Shown: positions 1-8,882, numbered from the stretch's first letter. The stretch is 64,000 bases of DNA from Asanoa hainanensis (GCF_900188485.1 NZ_FZPH01000006.1:90040-154039); one strand, 5' to 3'. Notes: a model not told the origin generated them from the letters alone. A program made the numbers and translations.

Positions 1-136
1 AACGTCGCCGCGCTGTTCCGTGTCCACCGTCAGTGACATGCTCGACCTCCTGTGTCCGGGGGAACGGTACTCCACCGGACGGTCGGAGAGCACGGTTGGT
101 CACCGCCGCGTGGACACTGGGCCCCTGGACGCGAAC

Positions 137-186
137 GGCCCGAGGGCCTGCCGTGGCTGTGCTGTCCGTCGGCAGGCCCTCGGGCC
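137..186 (-). terminator. Rho-independent-type terminator of the FMN reductase gene
   Basis: Perfect 17-bp inverted repeat (arms 137-153 and 170-186, 16-nt loop) lying 20 nt beyond the stop of the reductase gene on the minus strand. There is no U-tract, which is common for actinobacterial terminators. Positions 1-136 hold no gene I can support. Confidence 0.75.
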
Positions 187-205
187 AACTGCGTGTGGGC
201 GCCGG

Positions 206-772
206 TCAGGCGGCCTTGCCACGCAGCGGAGCGAGCGCCCGGCTCCACTCGACGACCTGGTCCAGGGTCGTGTGGAGCGCGTCGGCCTGGTGCTCGCCCG
301 GCTTGAACACGCTGAAGTTCTCGAAGTCGTGGAAGAGCGAGAGCATGACCTGCGAGCGCACGTCGGCCAGCTTGAGCTCCCCGGCCACGAGGCGCAGGTT
401 CTCGACGGCGCGCGCGCCACCGACGGAGCCGTAGCTGACGAAGCCGACGGCCTTGTTGTTCCACTCCGCGAACAGGAAGTCGATCGCGTTCTTCAGGGCG
501 CCCGAGGTGGAGTGGTTGTACTCCGGGGTCACCATCACGAAGCCGTCGAACGACGCGATCTTCTCGGCCCAGGCCAGCGTGTGCGGCTGCTGGTAGTTGC
601 CCATGCTCGGCAGCCCGATCTCGTCGAGGTGCGGGAGCTTGTAGTCGAGCAGGTCGACGAGCTCGAACTCGGCGTCGGTGCGCTTCTGCGCGTGCTCGTA
701 CACCCACTTGGCAACGGCCTCGCCGTTGCGACCGGGGCGGGTGCTGCCGAGGATGATTCCGATCTTGGTCAC
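206..772 (-). CDS. NADPH-dependent FMN reductase (flavodoxin-like)
   Basis: A 188-residue protein that probably transfers electrons from NAD(P)H to FMN in the cytoplasm, as in the NADPH_FMN_red/chromate reductase family. The sequence shows the FMN phosphate loop GSTRPGR at residues 9-15 and the family hallmark PEYNHSTSGALKNAIDF starting at residue 83. The GTG start at 772 was chosen because the family N-terminus (TKIGIILGSTR) begins there; the reading frame is open further upstream but has no family similarity. The gene is divergent from a MarR regulator and two matching inverted repeats lie in the shared intergenic region, so the regulator probably represses this reductase. Substrate (quinone, azo dye, chromate or free flavin) cannot be told from sequence. 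Confidence 0.9.
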   Translation of the reverse strand: MTKIGIILGSTRPGRNGEAVAKWVYEHAQKRTDAEFELVDLLDYKLPHLDEIGLPSMGNYQQPHTLAWAEKIASFDGFVMVTPEYNHSTSGALKNAIDFLFAEWNNKAVGFVSYGSVGGARAVENLRLVAGELKLADVRSQVMLSLFHDFENFSVFKPGEHQADALHTTLDQVVEWSRALAPLRGKAA

Positions 773-814
773 GATGTGCTGTCCCTGCTCAAGAGAAGGA
801 CTCGGGGTAAGTCC

Positions 815-859
815 TTGCTTCGTCAAGCAAACATACGAGCAGTTCCTTGCGCGAGCAAG
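815..859. promoter_or_regulatory. Two operator-like inverted repeats between reductase and MarR genes
   Basis: Repeat 1 at 815-830 is TTGCTT-CGTC-AAGCAA; repeat 2 at 846-859 is CTTGC-GCGA-GCAAG. Both are perfect, share TTGC/GCAA half-sites, and their centres are exactly 30 nt apart, about three helical turns. Just downstream of repeat 2 is a -10-like TAAGCT (860-865), 6 nt before the MarR start. The arrangement fits a MarR-family repressor controlling both divergent promoters. Confidence 0.65.
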
Positions 860-871
860 TAAGCTGGTCGT

Positions 872-1348
872 ATGCGTCCCGTCACAGAGCCCGCGGCCCC
901 GCCCCTGAGCGCCGACGAAGAGGCACTCGTGCGCACGCTGGCACGCGTGATGACGGTGTTGCCCAAGCTCATGGACCATGACCTGCGGCAGGACGCCGGC
1001 ATCTCGCTCACCGAATACACCACGCTCATGCACCTGTCCGAGGCGCCTGACCGGCAGCTACGGATGAACGAGTTGGCTACGGCGTGTGACCTCTCACTCA
1101 GCGGCATGACCCGCGCGGTCGCCCGCCTGGAGTCCGACGGTTTCGTCCGCCGCATCCGCTGCGACACCGACGGTCGAGGCTGGGAAGCGGTGCTCACGCC
1201 GGAGGGGCTCGCCCGGCTCGAAGCGGCGTACCCGACCCACCTGCGTTCGACCAGGCAGCGCATCACGGACAACTTCGCCGACTTCGACCTGGCGGCGTTG
1301 ACGCGGGCGCTCGACAGGGTCAGCTGCCCCGGCACGACTCCCATCTAG
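872..1348 (+). CDS. MarR-family transcriptional regulator
   Basis: A 158-residue winged-helix repressor of the MarR family. Helices up to residue 60 form the dimer region; the recognition part is in LRMNELATACDLSLSGMTRAVARLESDGFVRR (about residues 66-98), followed by the wing DTDGRGWEAVLTPEG. It is transcribed divergently from an FMN reductase, and two matching inverted repeats sit in between. The start looks leaderless: TAAGCT at 860-865 is followed by 6 nt and then ATG. The typical ligand of such pairs is a phenolic, quinone or electrophile, but nothing here identifies it. Confidence 0.9.
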   Translation: MRPVTEPAAPPLSADEEALVRTLARVMTVLPKLMDHDLRQDAGISLTEYTTLMHLSEAPDRQLRMNELATACDLSLSGMTRAVARLESDGFVRRIRCDTDGRGWEAVLTPEGLARLEAAYPTHLRSTRQRITDNFADFDLAALTRALDRVSCPGTTPI

Positions 1349-1373
1349 GCGTCGGCGGTGGCACCATGATCAC

Positions 1374-2105
1374 ATGTGTTACGGAGACGAGGCCCGCCCG
1401 CCGCAGCCGCCCAACCCGGGCCCGGTCGGTGCGCACGGCCCGGTGGTGCTGAGCTCCCCCGACGGCACCGAGTTCGACGGCTACTTCGCCCATCCGGCGG
1501 AGCCGACCGGTCGCGGCATCGTGATCTTCCCGGACGTACGCGGCCTGCATGTCTTCTACAAAGAGCTCGCGGAGAGCTTCGCGGCGGCCGGTCTGTCGGC
1601 GCTGGCCTTCGACTACTTCGGCCGGAGCGCTGGACGCGGCGAGCGCGGCGAGGACTTCGCGTACCGCGAGCATGTCGACGCTTTGGACTTTTCGAGCGTA
1701 CGGATGGACGCCTCCTCCGCCGCGGCCTGGCTCCGCGACCACGGCTCGACGTCGTTGTTCACCGTCGGTTTCTGCTTCGGCGGCGCGATGTCCTGGCGCC
1801 AGGCGGCGGCCGGCGACGACCTGCGCGGCTCGATCGGCTTCTACGGCGTGCCGTCGCGGGTCACGGACGTGGCGGACGAGATCACGTCGCCGCTGCAGAT
1901 CCTGGCCGCGGGCCAGGACTTCACCCCGGTGGCGGAGGTGGAGCAGTTCGCGGAACGGGTCCGCGCCCACGGTGCGGACGTACGCATGACCGTCTATCCG
2001 GACGCGGGTCACAGCTTCTTCGACCGCAGCTTCGGCCAGCACCAGGCGGACGTCGCGGACGCCTGGCGGCAGATGCTCGCGTTCATAGCAGAAAAGGCGT
2101 CCTGA
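1374..2105 (+). CDS. Dienelactone hydrolase family protein
   Basis: A 243-residue alpha/beta hydrolase of the dienelactone hydrolase family. The cysteine nucleophile sits in GFCFGG (Cys134), with Asp182 (GQDF) and His213 (AGHSF) completing the triad; the conserved PDVRGL segment is at residues 53-58. In this family the enzyme opens lactones such as 4-carboxymethylenebut-2-en-4-olide, but many actinobacterial members have unknown substrates and there is no aromatic degradation operon here. It lies 25 nt downstream of the MarR gene on the same strand. Confidence 0.88.
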   Translation: MCYGDEARPPQPPNPGPVGAHGPVVLSSPDGTEFDGYFAHPAEPTGRGIVIFPDVRGLHVFYKELAESFAAAGLSALAFDYFGRSAGRGERGEDFAYREHVDALDFSSVRMDASSAAAWLRDHGSTSLFTVGFCFGGAMSWRQAAAGDDLRGSIGFYGVPSRVTDVADEITSPLQILAAGQDFTPVAEVEQFAERVRAHGADVRMTVYPDAGHSFFDRSFGQHQADVADAWRQMLAFIAEKAS

Positions 2106-2136
2106 CCAGGACAAAACCGGACTAGGGTACGAAGTC

Positions 2137-2493
2137 ATGGCGCTGCAGACCCGCATGGTGACCTTCGACTGTGCCGACCCGGCGACCCTGGCCAGCTTCT
2201 GGGCGGCCGCCACGGGCCTGCGCGAGTCCTGGCGCCACGAGAACGACTTCCTCATCCTCGGCGAAACGCCCGGTCTGTGCCTGGGTTTCCAACGAGTCCC
2301 GGAGCCCAAGACGGTGAAGAACCGGGTCCACCTGGACTGGAGCAGCGACGGCGACCCGGCGGCGGAGATCGACCGCCTCCTCGGCCTGGGCGCTACGGTG
2401 GTCGACCGCCAGAAGATGCCTCAGGGCTTCGGCTGGACGGTCCTGGCGGACCCGGCAGGCAACGAGTTCTGCGTGGCGACACCGACGACTTGA
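2137..2493 (+). CDS. VOC superfamily (glyoxalase-like) protein
   Basis: A 118-residue single-module vicinal oxygen chelate protein. The N-terminal strand (TRMVTFDCADPATLASFWAAATGL) and the C-terminal FGWTVLADPAGNEFCV motif are typical of the glyoxalase-like domain; the HLDW and GNEFCV segments provide the usual metal-ligand positions. It probably works as a homodimer. Function within VOC (isomerase, resistance or dioxygenase-like) is not assignable. A -10-like TAGGGT (2123-2128) lies 8 nt before the ATG, so it may have its own leaderless transcript. Confidence 0.85.
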   Translation: MALQTRMVTFDCADPATLASFWAAATGLRESWRHENDFLILGETPGLCLGFQRVPEPKTVKNRVHLDWSSDGDPAAEIDRLLGLGATVVDRQKMPQGFGWTVLADPAGNEFCVATPTT

Positions 2494-2527
2494 CCTGAAG
2501 CCCGGTTCAGCTGCTTCGCTGTCGGCC

Positions 2528-3178
2528 GTGAGCTTTGCAGGACTGCGCGTCGCGATCACCGGCGCGGGACGGGACACGGGACGGCTACTGGCGGAGGCGT
2601 TCGCTTCACGCGGGGCGTCGGTCTTCCGCTCGGCCCGCGACCGGGCGGCGGCCGATTTCCAGTGCGATCTTGCCCAACCGGATTCGGTACGCGCGTTCGC
2701 CGCAGCCCTGGCGGAACGAACGGACCGGCTGGACGTGCTGATCCACAACGGCGCCGCCTACATCGAAGGCGCCGACCTGGCCGACGCGACCGACGACACG
2801 ATCGAAAGCCTGATGGCGGGCACCACCGGCGTCGTGCTGTTGACCAAACACCTGTTGCCGCTGCTGCGGGCGTCTTCGAGGCCTGACATCGTCAACATGA
2901 TCTCCGCCTGCGGGGAGGTCGGACACCACCGCTCGGGCGCACACCCAGCGTTCTACGCGGCGAAGCACGCCCACGCCGGACTCTCCTCGATCTTGTCGCA
3001 CCGCCTGCGGCCGGAAGGAATTCGGGTCATCTCCCTGTTCCCGCCGGACTTCGTCCAACAGGGCCCACGCGAGCCCACCAGCGCCCTCACCGCGTCCTCG
3101 ATAGTGAACTGCGTGCTGTTCGCGGTCGGCCAGCCCCGGGACTGCTTCATCCGCGAGTTCCACTTCGAGCAGGTCTGA
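2528..3178 (+). CDS. Divergent short-chain dehydrogenase/reductase (SDR)
   Basis: A 216-residue Rossmann protein of the SDR superfamily starting at GTG 2528. The cofactor loop reads TGAGRDTG, in which the third glycine of TGxxxGxG is aspartate-replaced; the HNGA segment (NNAG equivalent) is present, and a serine lies in ISACGEVG. The catalytic Tyr-x-x-x-Lys is altered: FYAAK places phenylalanine four residues before the lysine and tyrosine three before. Either the active site is shifted or the protein is not a standard oxidoreductase. No partner gene suggests a substrate. Confidence 0.8.
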   Translation: MSFAGLRVAITGAGRDTGRLLAEAFASRGASVFRSARDRAAADFQCDLAQPDSVRAFAAALAERTDRLDVLIHNGAAYIEGADLADATDDTIESLMAGTTGVVLLTKHLLPLLRASSRPDIVNMISACGEVGHHRSGAHPAFYAAKHAHAGLSSILSHRLRPEGIRVISLFPPDFVQQGPREPTSALTASSIVNCVLFAVGQPRDCFIREFHFEQV

Positions 3179-3285
3179 GCGAGCGTCCGGCCTTGTACGG
3201 CCATTTCGAACGTGCTGTCGGCCCGTGCCCCAAGCACCTCTACTGATCGGTGAGTCCAGCGGCTCCCCTGCCGCGAACCCCCATC

Positions 3286-3291
3286 AGGAGG
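3286..3291 (+). promoter_or_regulatory. Strong ribosome binding site (AGGAGG)
   Basis: Perfect AGGAGG six nt before ATG 3298. It sets the start of the secreted protein; the open frame continues upstream, but without a signal-peptide-like sequence. Confidence 0.85.
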
Positions 3292-3297
3292 TCCACC

Positions 3298-3672
3298 ATG
3301 ATTCACCGGCTCTACATGCGACTGGCCACCCTGACCGCCCTGGCGGCGTTGGCAGCGGTTGTTCCGGCCGTCGCGGCTCAGGCCGCGGTCCCAACCGCCC
3401 GGGCGACTCTGCTCACCAACATCTCCGTGACCGTCACGACGAACATGTGCCCACAGGGCGGGTCGGTGAGCAAGGCGAACGTCGCGATCGACACACCCGG
3501 CACATCGGGCGTGAGCAGTGGCGACACCGTGGGTGGCCTCAAAGCGTGGGTGGGCAACAACGCGGTCCACGGCTCCAACTTCTGTCGGACGACGTGGTAC
3601 GGCGGTGGCTACTACTGGTACTGGTCGGTGACGCGGTACTTCTCGTTCAACGGCCAGCACACCTACGTCTGA
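3298..3672 (+). CDS. Small secreted protein, unknown function
   Basis: A 124-residue exported protein. A signal peptide is clear: basic MIHRLYMR, then a hydrophobic stretch (LATLTALAALAAVVPAVA) and AQA cleavage near residue 30. The mature domain has two cysteines (CPQGG and FCRTT) that could form a disulphide, and an aromatic-rich C-terminal part with GGGYYWYW. I do not recognise the family. It follows a perfect AGGAGG and is terminated by a 15-bp hairpin. The strong ribosome site and signal peptide suggest it is well expressed and released. Confidence 0.75.
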   Translation: MIHRLYMRLATLTALAALAAVVPAVAAQAAVPTARATLLTNISVTVTTNMCPQGGSVSKANVAIDTPGTSGVSSGDTVGGLKAWVGNNAVHGSNFCRTTWYGGGYYWYWSVTRYFSFNGQHTYV

Positions 3673-3683
3673 CGGCGGTCGGC

Positions 3684-3722
3684 GTCCGTGATCCGGGCTG
3701 CTCATCCGCCCGGATCACGGAC
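3684..3722. terminator. Bidirectional terminator between convergent genes
   Basis: Perfect 15-bp inverted repeat (arms 3684-3698 and 3708-3722, 9-nt loop) that starts 11 nt after the secreted protein's stop and ends 8 nt before the lipoprotein gene's stop on the opposite strand. It can serve both genes. Confidence 0.85.
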
Positions 3723-3730
3723 CACGGCGG

Positions 3731-4252
3731 TCAAGGACAGTCGGTGGCCCGCAGCATGCGGGTCGGCTGCGGCGTCCCGATCTCCGGCTTGCCGTTGCGC
3801 CAGGTCGTGGTCACGACGATCTGTCGGTCCGCGACGGTTCCCGTGTTGTCGGCGCTGTACCCGGTGCCTCTCACCACGGTCGTCCCGCCCACGAAGGCCA
3901 GGCAACCCCCGTCGAGAAAGATCATCTCGGTGCGCGGCACGTGTGCGTTGCGGGCGAGCACGGCGATGCGGACCGGGTTGTCCGGGTCGGAGGCACCGTC
4001 GAACACCTCGATCTGGTACGCCGCGCCCGACAGGTCGCATCGCATGGCCACGAAAGCCTCGTTTCTGCCGTCGGCGTTGACGTCGTGGAACTGCGGGGAG
4101 AAGGTGGCCTTCACGACCCTGCCGGGACAGTTGAGGTCGCGGCCGGTGACAGCCACCCAGTCGACCTTGCGCAGGTCGGTCGGGAACGGTGTGCACCCGC
4201 CGGCCAATGCACCAACGGTAAGAACGATTGCGATGAGCCTGCGCCGCGCCAT
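3731..4252 (-). CDS. Lipoprotein with FG-GAP/VCBS-like segment
   Basis: A 173-residue predicted lipoprotein. The start at 4252 has GGGAG upstream and gives a type II signal peptide MARRRLIAIVLTVGALAGGC with lipobox AGGC. The mature part contains DVNADGRNEAFVAMRC, the Ca-binding-like DxNxDG motif of FG-GAP/VCBS repeats, then strands ending in a final cysteine. It is 94 nt downstream of the WD40 gene on the same strand and may be cotranscribed. The role at the cell surface is unknown. Confidence 0.75.
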   Translation of the reverse strand: MARRRLIAIVLTVGALAGGCTPFPTDLRKVDWVAVTGRDLNCPGRVVKATFSPQFHDVNADGRNEAFVAMRCDLSGAAYQIEVFDGASDPDNPVRIAVLARNAHVPRTEMIFLDGGCLAFVGGTTVVRGTGYSADNTGTVADRQIVVTTTWRNGKPEIGTPQPTRMLRATDCP

Positions 4253-4345
4253 GGGGTCTCCCGTCGTCGCCGGATTTGTCACCAGCGAAGCGGACCGCGC
4301 GGTGCGGATGGAACGGTGCGGGCAATGCCCGGACAAGGCCGGACG

Positions 4346-7300
4346 TCAGACTCCGCATGGTGCGCGGGACGCCTGTCCAGGCACGTACTTGTGCCATTCC
4401 CCCGAGGTGATCGGGTCACCCGCGGCGGCGCAGATCTGCCGGGCTACGGCCTCCGGATCCAGGTCCCACAGCCGGGCGACCTTGTCGACACCCCCGGTCG
4501 CGAGCAGCCCTCGCCGCTGGTCGAACGCGACGCTGAAGACCGCGCCGGCGTGGCCCTCCACCGCGGCGACGAAGCGCGGAGCTGTTCGGTCGGCGATGTC
4601 CCAGATCCAGACAGTCCCGTCCCCGGCACCGGCCGCGAGGGTGCGGCCGTCGCCGCTGATCGCCACCGCGTAGACATAGTTGTCGGGCCCGGTGAGGGGT
4701 GCGCCCAGCGGCGTCGGACGCGCGGGGTCGGACACGTCCCACAGCCGCACGGTGTTGTCCGCGCTGCCTGCCGCGAGCAGGTGGCCGTCGGGACTGAAGG
4801 CGAGCGAGAACACGTAGTTGTCAGGTCCGCCGAGGGCGGGCCCGAGGCTGACCGGGCGCCGCGGATCGGCGATGTCCCAGAACCGGATCAACCTGTCAGC
4901 GCCACCCACCGCGAGGACCCGGCCGTCGGGACGGAACGCGGGTCCGTAGACGTAGTTGGTCGGTCCGGCCAGCGGACTACCCAGCAGCGCCGGCCGGGCC
5001 GGGTCGGACACGTCCCACAGCGACGCGGTGTGGTCGTCGCTCGCGACAGCCAGGATCCGGCCGTCGGGGCTGAAGGAGAGCGCCTCGATGACCGCGGTGT
5101 GCCGGACGAGCCGCCGCGGGATCGGAGTCGGTCGCGCGGGATCGCTGACATCCCACAGTTGCACCGCGCCATCGGTCGTGCCGACGGCCAGCGTGTGCCC
5201 GTCGGGGCTCAATGCCGCCGCGCCCGACGTCCGGCCGACCACGGCCGCCGGCGTTATGGTCGGGCCCTGCGGCCGCGGTGCGCGCGGATCCGTCACGTCC
5301 CAGAGCGCGGCGCTGTTGTCGCTGCTCGCGATCGCCATGACGGTTCCGGATTCGGCGAATACGGCGTTGAACACCGTCTCCGCGGGGCCGGCGATCACCG
5401 GTCCGGGCGGGTGCCACAGCCGGACGGTGCCATCGGCACCGCTGGACGCGAGCTGGCCCGTCGGGTCGGCCACCCCTATGCCGGTCACCGGCGCCGGATG
5501 CGGCAACGCGGCCATGACCCGCCACGACCCCGTGTCGAAGATCCACAACTTGCCGTCAGAGCTCGCGGCCGCGAGCCGCCGCCCGCTGTCGAAATACGCG
5601 ACCGCGTTGATCCAGCCTCCCGCGATCGTGAGTGGTGGCTCGGCCCGGGGCCGGTCAGGGCGTTCGATGTGCCAGACCCGGACCGTCTTGTCGGCCGATC
5701 CGGTTGCGAGTGCGCGACCGTCGGGGCTGAAGGCGACCGCGTAGACCGTCTTCGCGTAGCCGGTCAGCGGCGCGCCGAGCGGGCGCGCGCCGCCGGGGCC
5801 GCCGACCTGGAACAGCCGCACAGCCAGGTCGGCGCCACCGCTGGCGAGCAGGCGTCCGTCAGGGCTGTAGGCGACGGAATGCACGAACGCACCGGTCTCC
5901 ACCGGGTCGCCCAGAGGCTGCGGCTCACCGGGTCGGGCGATGTTCCACAAGCGGATCGTCCCATCGGCACTGCCGGCCGCGATCGCACCACCGTCGGGGC
6001 TGAAGGCGACCGAGTAGACGGTGTTTCCGAAGCCGGTCAGCGTCGCGACAGGCACGGTCGCGTCGGCGCGGCTGATGTCCCAGAGGCGCACAGTGCGGTC
6101 GCCCCCGGCGCTGGCGAGGAGGCGGCCGTTCGGGCTGACTGACAACGCGAACACAGTCGCGGTGTGTCCCGGCACGGCCGGCCCGCGCGGGGCGGGGCGG
6201 CCCGACCGGTCGAGAGTCCACAGCCGCAGTGCGAAGTCCGGGCTGGCTGCGGCCATGACCTCGCCCGACCGGCTGATCGCGACCGCTTGGACGACACCCG
6301 GCGGACCCATCAGCCGCCCTACGGCCGGAGATCCATAGGCCGCGAGCAAGCTCGATCGGGCCTCCGGGGTCGGTGCCGCCCGGTAGGCGGCCAGGCTGAG
6401 CTGTGCCGCCACCATGGGATCGGTGCCCCGAAGCTCGTCGGAGACCGTCGCGATCTGGCGTGACACGGCCAGGTCTCGTTCCCGCCTGGCGTCCGAGCGC
6501 TGGCGTAGCGCCACCACGGCCAGGCCGGCCGTCACCAGCACCAGGCACGTGAGCGTCGCGACCAACTGCTTCAGCGTGCGGGTGCGCCGACGGCGCAGCC
6601 GCGCCTCCGCGCGGTCGCTCTCGATCGCTTCTTCCAGGTAGTCGCGTTCGAGCGGGTTGAGCCGGTCGCGGTTCGACGGCTCGGCGAGCCACTCGTTCGC
6701 CACAGCGAGTCGGCCACCTCGCGGAAGCGCGTGCTGGTCTCGCCCCGACTCCTGCCATTGCCGCGCCCCGTCGGTGATCTGGCGGTGGACGCGCAGGTGC
6801 GCGCGGTCCGACTCGATCCAGTCCCGTAGCCGCGGCCAGGCTGACAGCAGGGCCTCGTGCGTGATCTGCACCTCCTCCGCGTCGACGGAGACCAGCCGGG
6901 CGGCGACGAACCGTTCGAGTGCCGCACCGAACGCGTCGTCGGACACCAGTTCGTCCCGCTGCACTCTGCGCCGGGTGTCGGTCGTTCCCTGGCCGAGGTG
7001 CACCAGCCGCGGGAAAACCCGTTTGGCCGCCTCCTGCTCTTCGGCCTCGAGCTGCTCGAACACGGTCTCCGCGGTGTGCGCGACCGCACGGCTGACGCCA
7101 CCTGTTTCCTGGTAGGCGTCGACGCTGAGTTTTCCGTGGCGGCTCAGCTCCCAGGTCGCGCGCAGCGCGTGCGACAGCAACGGAAGGCTGCCGGTGTCGT
7201 GGCTCGCCGGGTCGAAATCGCGGAGCAGCAACTCCAGGAGCCCGTCCTCGATGTCGAGCCGCGCTCGTCGCGCCGGTTCCACGATCGCCCGGCGGACCTG

Positions 7301-8197
7301 CTGGTCGGTCATGGGCCCGACCACCACCTGGCGGTTGGCCAGCGCCTCGGCAAGCAGGGGAATGCGCAGCGCCCGGTGGTAGAAGTCGGCGCGCATGCCG
7401 ACGACCACGGACGACCGGGTCGCGGCGAGGTCCGTCAGGATCCGCACGAACAGCTGCCGCTCACGGTTCTCCGTGGTCTGCGTGAAGATCTCCTCGAACT
7501 GGTCGACCACCACGAGGGTCGCCGCCGCACCATCGCCGAGCAGCGCCGAGATGGCGGCGGGGCCCGCTTCCAAGGCCGCGGCGGCCTGTCCGGCGTCGGT
7601 GGCGGTGTCGGTCGACAGTCCGCGCGCGAGACTCGCGGTCGGGTGCGCGCCGGGCGTCACGATGACCGCACGCATCGGTGTGGACCCAGCGCGACGCAGC
7701 GCGGCGACGGCGCCGGCGCGGATAAGCGACGTCTTGCCGGATCCCGACGCTCCGACGACGGGAACCACTCCACCAGAGCCGCCGACCGCCCTGATCGCGT
7801 CGACGAGGCACGAGGTCAGTTCCTCGCGCCCGAAGTACCACTCGGCGTCGTCCACGTCGAAGCTGGCCAGTCCCCGGTAGGGCACGGGCGCGTCCGCCGG
7901 CCGCCGCCCGGGTGCTCGTCGGGCGCGGGCCAGGGCCTGCCGCCAGCGGGCCTGCTCCGCGGGCTCGCGCACCCCGCAGGCGGCGAGGATCGCCTCGATC
8001 AGGTCGGGTGGCTTCGACGGCGGCAGGTGCCGGCCCGAGAAATAGTCACCGACCGTCGCCGGTGGCAGCTTGACGACCTTGGCAACGTCGCGAACGGTGA
8101 GTCCGGCTCGCTCCCGCACCGCGGTCAGCGCCCGGCCGAACTCCTGCCGGGTGCGAATCTGGAGAACCGGGTCGTCGTGCGGTGAGAACTCCGACAT
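4346..8197 (-). CDS. XRE HTH - nSTAND1 NTPase - WD40 repeat protein
   Basis: A 1283-residue signal-transduction ATPase. Residues about 12-70 are an XRE-type helix-turn-helix (FGRALTAVRERAGLTVRDVAKVVKLPPATVGDYFSGRHLPP). After PYRGLASFDVDDAEWYFGRE comes the nSTAND1 NTPase with Walker A GASGSGKTS and Walker B-like VVVDQFEE. A transmembrane helix follows (LVATLTCLVLVTAGLAVVAL), then fourteen WD40 repeats, enough for two seven-bladed propellers. The C-terminus ends in the EWHKYVPG...C motif usual for this actinobacterial family. The start has GAGG 5 nt before the ATG. Such proteins may act as ligand-triggered switches in stress or conflict responses; no effector domain is visible. It is divergent from a sigma factor operon. 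Confidence 0.92.
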   Translation of the reverse strand: MSEFSPHDDPVLQIRTRQEFGRALTAVRERAGLTVRDVAKVVKLPPATVGDYFSGRHLPPSKPPDLIEAILAACGVREPAEQARWRQALARARRAPGRRPADAPVPYRGLASFDVDDAEWYFGREELTSCLVDAIRAVGGSGGVVPVVGASGSGKTSLIRAGAVAALRRAGSTPMRAVIVTPGAHPTASLARGLSTDTATDAGQAAAALEAGPAAISALLGDGAAATLVVVDQFEEIFTQTTENRERQLFVRILTDLAATRSSVVVGMRADFYHRALRIPLLAEALANRQVVVGPMTDQQVRRAIVEPARRARLDIEDGLLELLLRDFDPASHDTGSLPLLSHALRATWELSRHGKLSVDAYQETGGVSRAVAHTAETVFEQLEAEEQEAAKRVFPRLVHLGQGTTDTRRRVQRDELVSDDAFGAALERFVAARLVSVDAEEVQITHEALLSAWPRLRDWIESDRAHLRVHRQITDGARQWQESGRDQHALPRGGRLAVANEWLAEPSNRDRLNPLERDYLEEAIESDRAEARLRRRRTRTLKQLVATLTCLVLVTAGLAVVALRQRSDARRERDLAVSRQIATVSDELRGTDPMVAAQLSLAAYRAAPTPEARSSLLAAYGSPAVGRLMGPPGVVQAVAISRSGEVMAAASPDFALRLWTLDRSGRPAPRGPAVPGHTATVFALSVSPNGRLLASAGGDRTVRLWDISRADATVPVATLTGFGNTVYSVAFSPDGGAIAAGSADGTIRLWNIARPGEPQPLGDPVETGAFVHSVAYSPDGRLLASGGADLAVRLFQVGGPGGARPLGAPLTGYAKTVYAVAFSPDGRALATGSADKTVRVWHIERPDRPRAEPPLTIAGGWINAVAYFDSGRRLAAASSDGKLWIFDTGSWRVMAALPHPAPVTGIGVADPTGQLASSGADGTVRLWHPPGPVIAGPAETVFNAVFAESGTVMAIASSDNSAALWDVTDPRAPRPQGPTITPAAVVGRTSGAAALSPDGHTLAVGTTDGAVQLWDVSDPARPTPIPRRLVRHTAVIEALSFSPDGRILAVASDDHTASLWDVSDPARPALLGSPLAGPTNYVYGPAFRPDGRVLAVGGADRLIRFWDIADPRRPVSLGPALGGPDNYVFSLAFSPDGHLLAAGSADNTVRLWDVSDPARPTPLGAPLTGPDNYVYAVAISGDGRTLAAGAGDGTVWIWDIADRTAPRFVAAVEGHAGAVFSVAFDQRRGLLATGGVDKVARLWDLDPEAVARQICAAAGDPITSGEWHKYVPGQASRAPCGV

Positions 8198-8366
8198 CGG
8201 GACCTCATTCGGCGGAGATGCCAGAACCTACCCGCCGCCGTCACGGAACCGCTGTCCTTGATTGGTCTATATGAATGCGCTTCCCGTATCTACCCACCCT
8301 TGGCGGCACCGGCAACCTCCGGGCCCATCGCGTCCGTCCCTAGTGCATGGGGTGGAGATGAGTCGG

Positions 8367-8882
8367 ATGACGGCCTCGGACGAGGACGCGTTTCGTGACT
8401 ACGTGGGCGCGCGAATGCCGGGATGGCGGCGCACCGCCTACCTGATGTGCCGCGACTGGCACCTGGCCGACGATCTGGTGGGTACGGTGCTGGGCAAGCT
8501 CTACGGTCGCTGGCGCCGCCGTTCGGAGATCAACGACGTCGACGCGTACGTGAACGGAATGCTGGCGCGGGCGGTGATCGACGAGACGCGCCGGCCGTGG
8601 CGGCGCGAGCACCCGGTCGACGAGTTCCCGCCCGACGGGGCGGTCGATGCCGCCGACGCGGGCAGCGTCGACCGGCTGACCCTGGATTCCTACCTCGCCC
8701 GGCTCGGGCCGCGGCGGCGGGCCGTGCTCGTCCTGCGCTTCTATTGCGACCTCTCCGTCGAAGAGACCGCCGACGTGCTCGGCGTCTCGCTCGGCACGGT
8801 CAAGAGCCAGACCGCGCGCGGGCTCGAGACCTTGCGCGCATTGTCGTTGACACCCACACCGAACAGGCAGGTGCTGCCATGA
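8367..8882 (+). CDS. SigE-family ECF RNA polymerase sigma factor
   Basis: A 171-residue sigma-70 factor of the ECF/SigE actinobacterial family. Region 2 is FRDYVGARMPGWRRTAYLMCRDWHLADDLVGTVLGKLYGRW; region 4 with its helix-turn-helix is LSVEETADVLGVSLGTVKSQTARGL near the C-terminus. Start ATG 8367 has GGAG 9 nt upstream; ATG 8358 is in frame but lies directly against that GGAG. The stop overlaps the next start (ATGA, 8879-8882), so the membrane protein downstream is translationally coupled and probably controls it. Divergent from the nSTAND-WD40 gene. Confidence 0.9.
   Translation: MTASDEDAFRDYVGARMPGWRRTAYLMCRDWHLADDLVGTVLGKLYGRWRRRSEINDVDAYVNGMLARAVIDETRRPWRREHPVDEFPPDGAVDAADAGSVDRLTLDSYLARLGPRRRAVLVLRFYCDLSVEETADVLGVSLGTVKSQTARGLETLRALSLTPTPNRQVLP

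Noticed and set aside
1..36. Possible C-terminal tail of a plus-strand gene (NVAALFRVHRQ then stop)
   Set aside because: Only 11 codons are in the window; cannot be told apart from chance.
20..862. Long open frame on the plus strand
   Set aside because: Antisense shadow of the FMN reductase with no recognisable domain.
3225..6142. Long plus-strand open frames across the WD40 gene
   Set aside because: Low-complexity antisense frames created by the repetitive, high-GC WD40 coding sequence.
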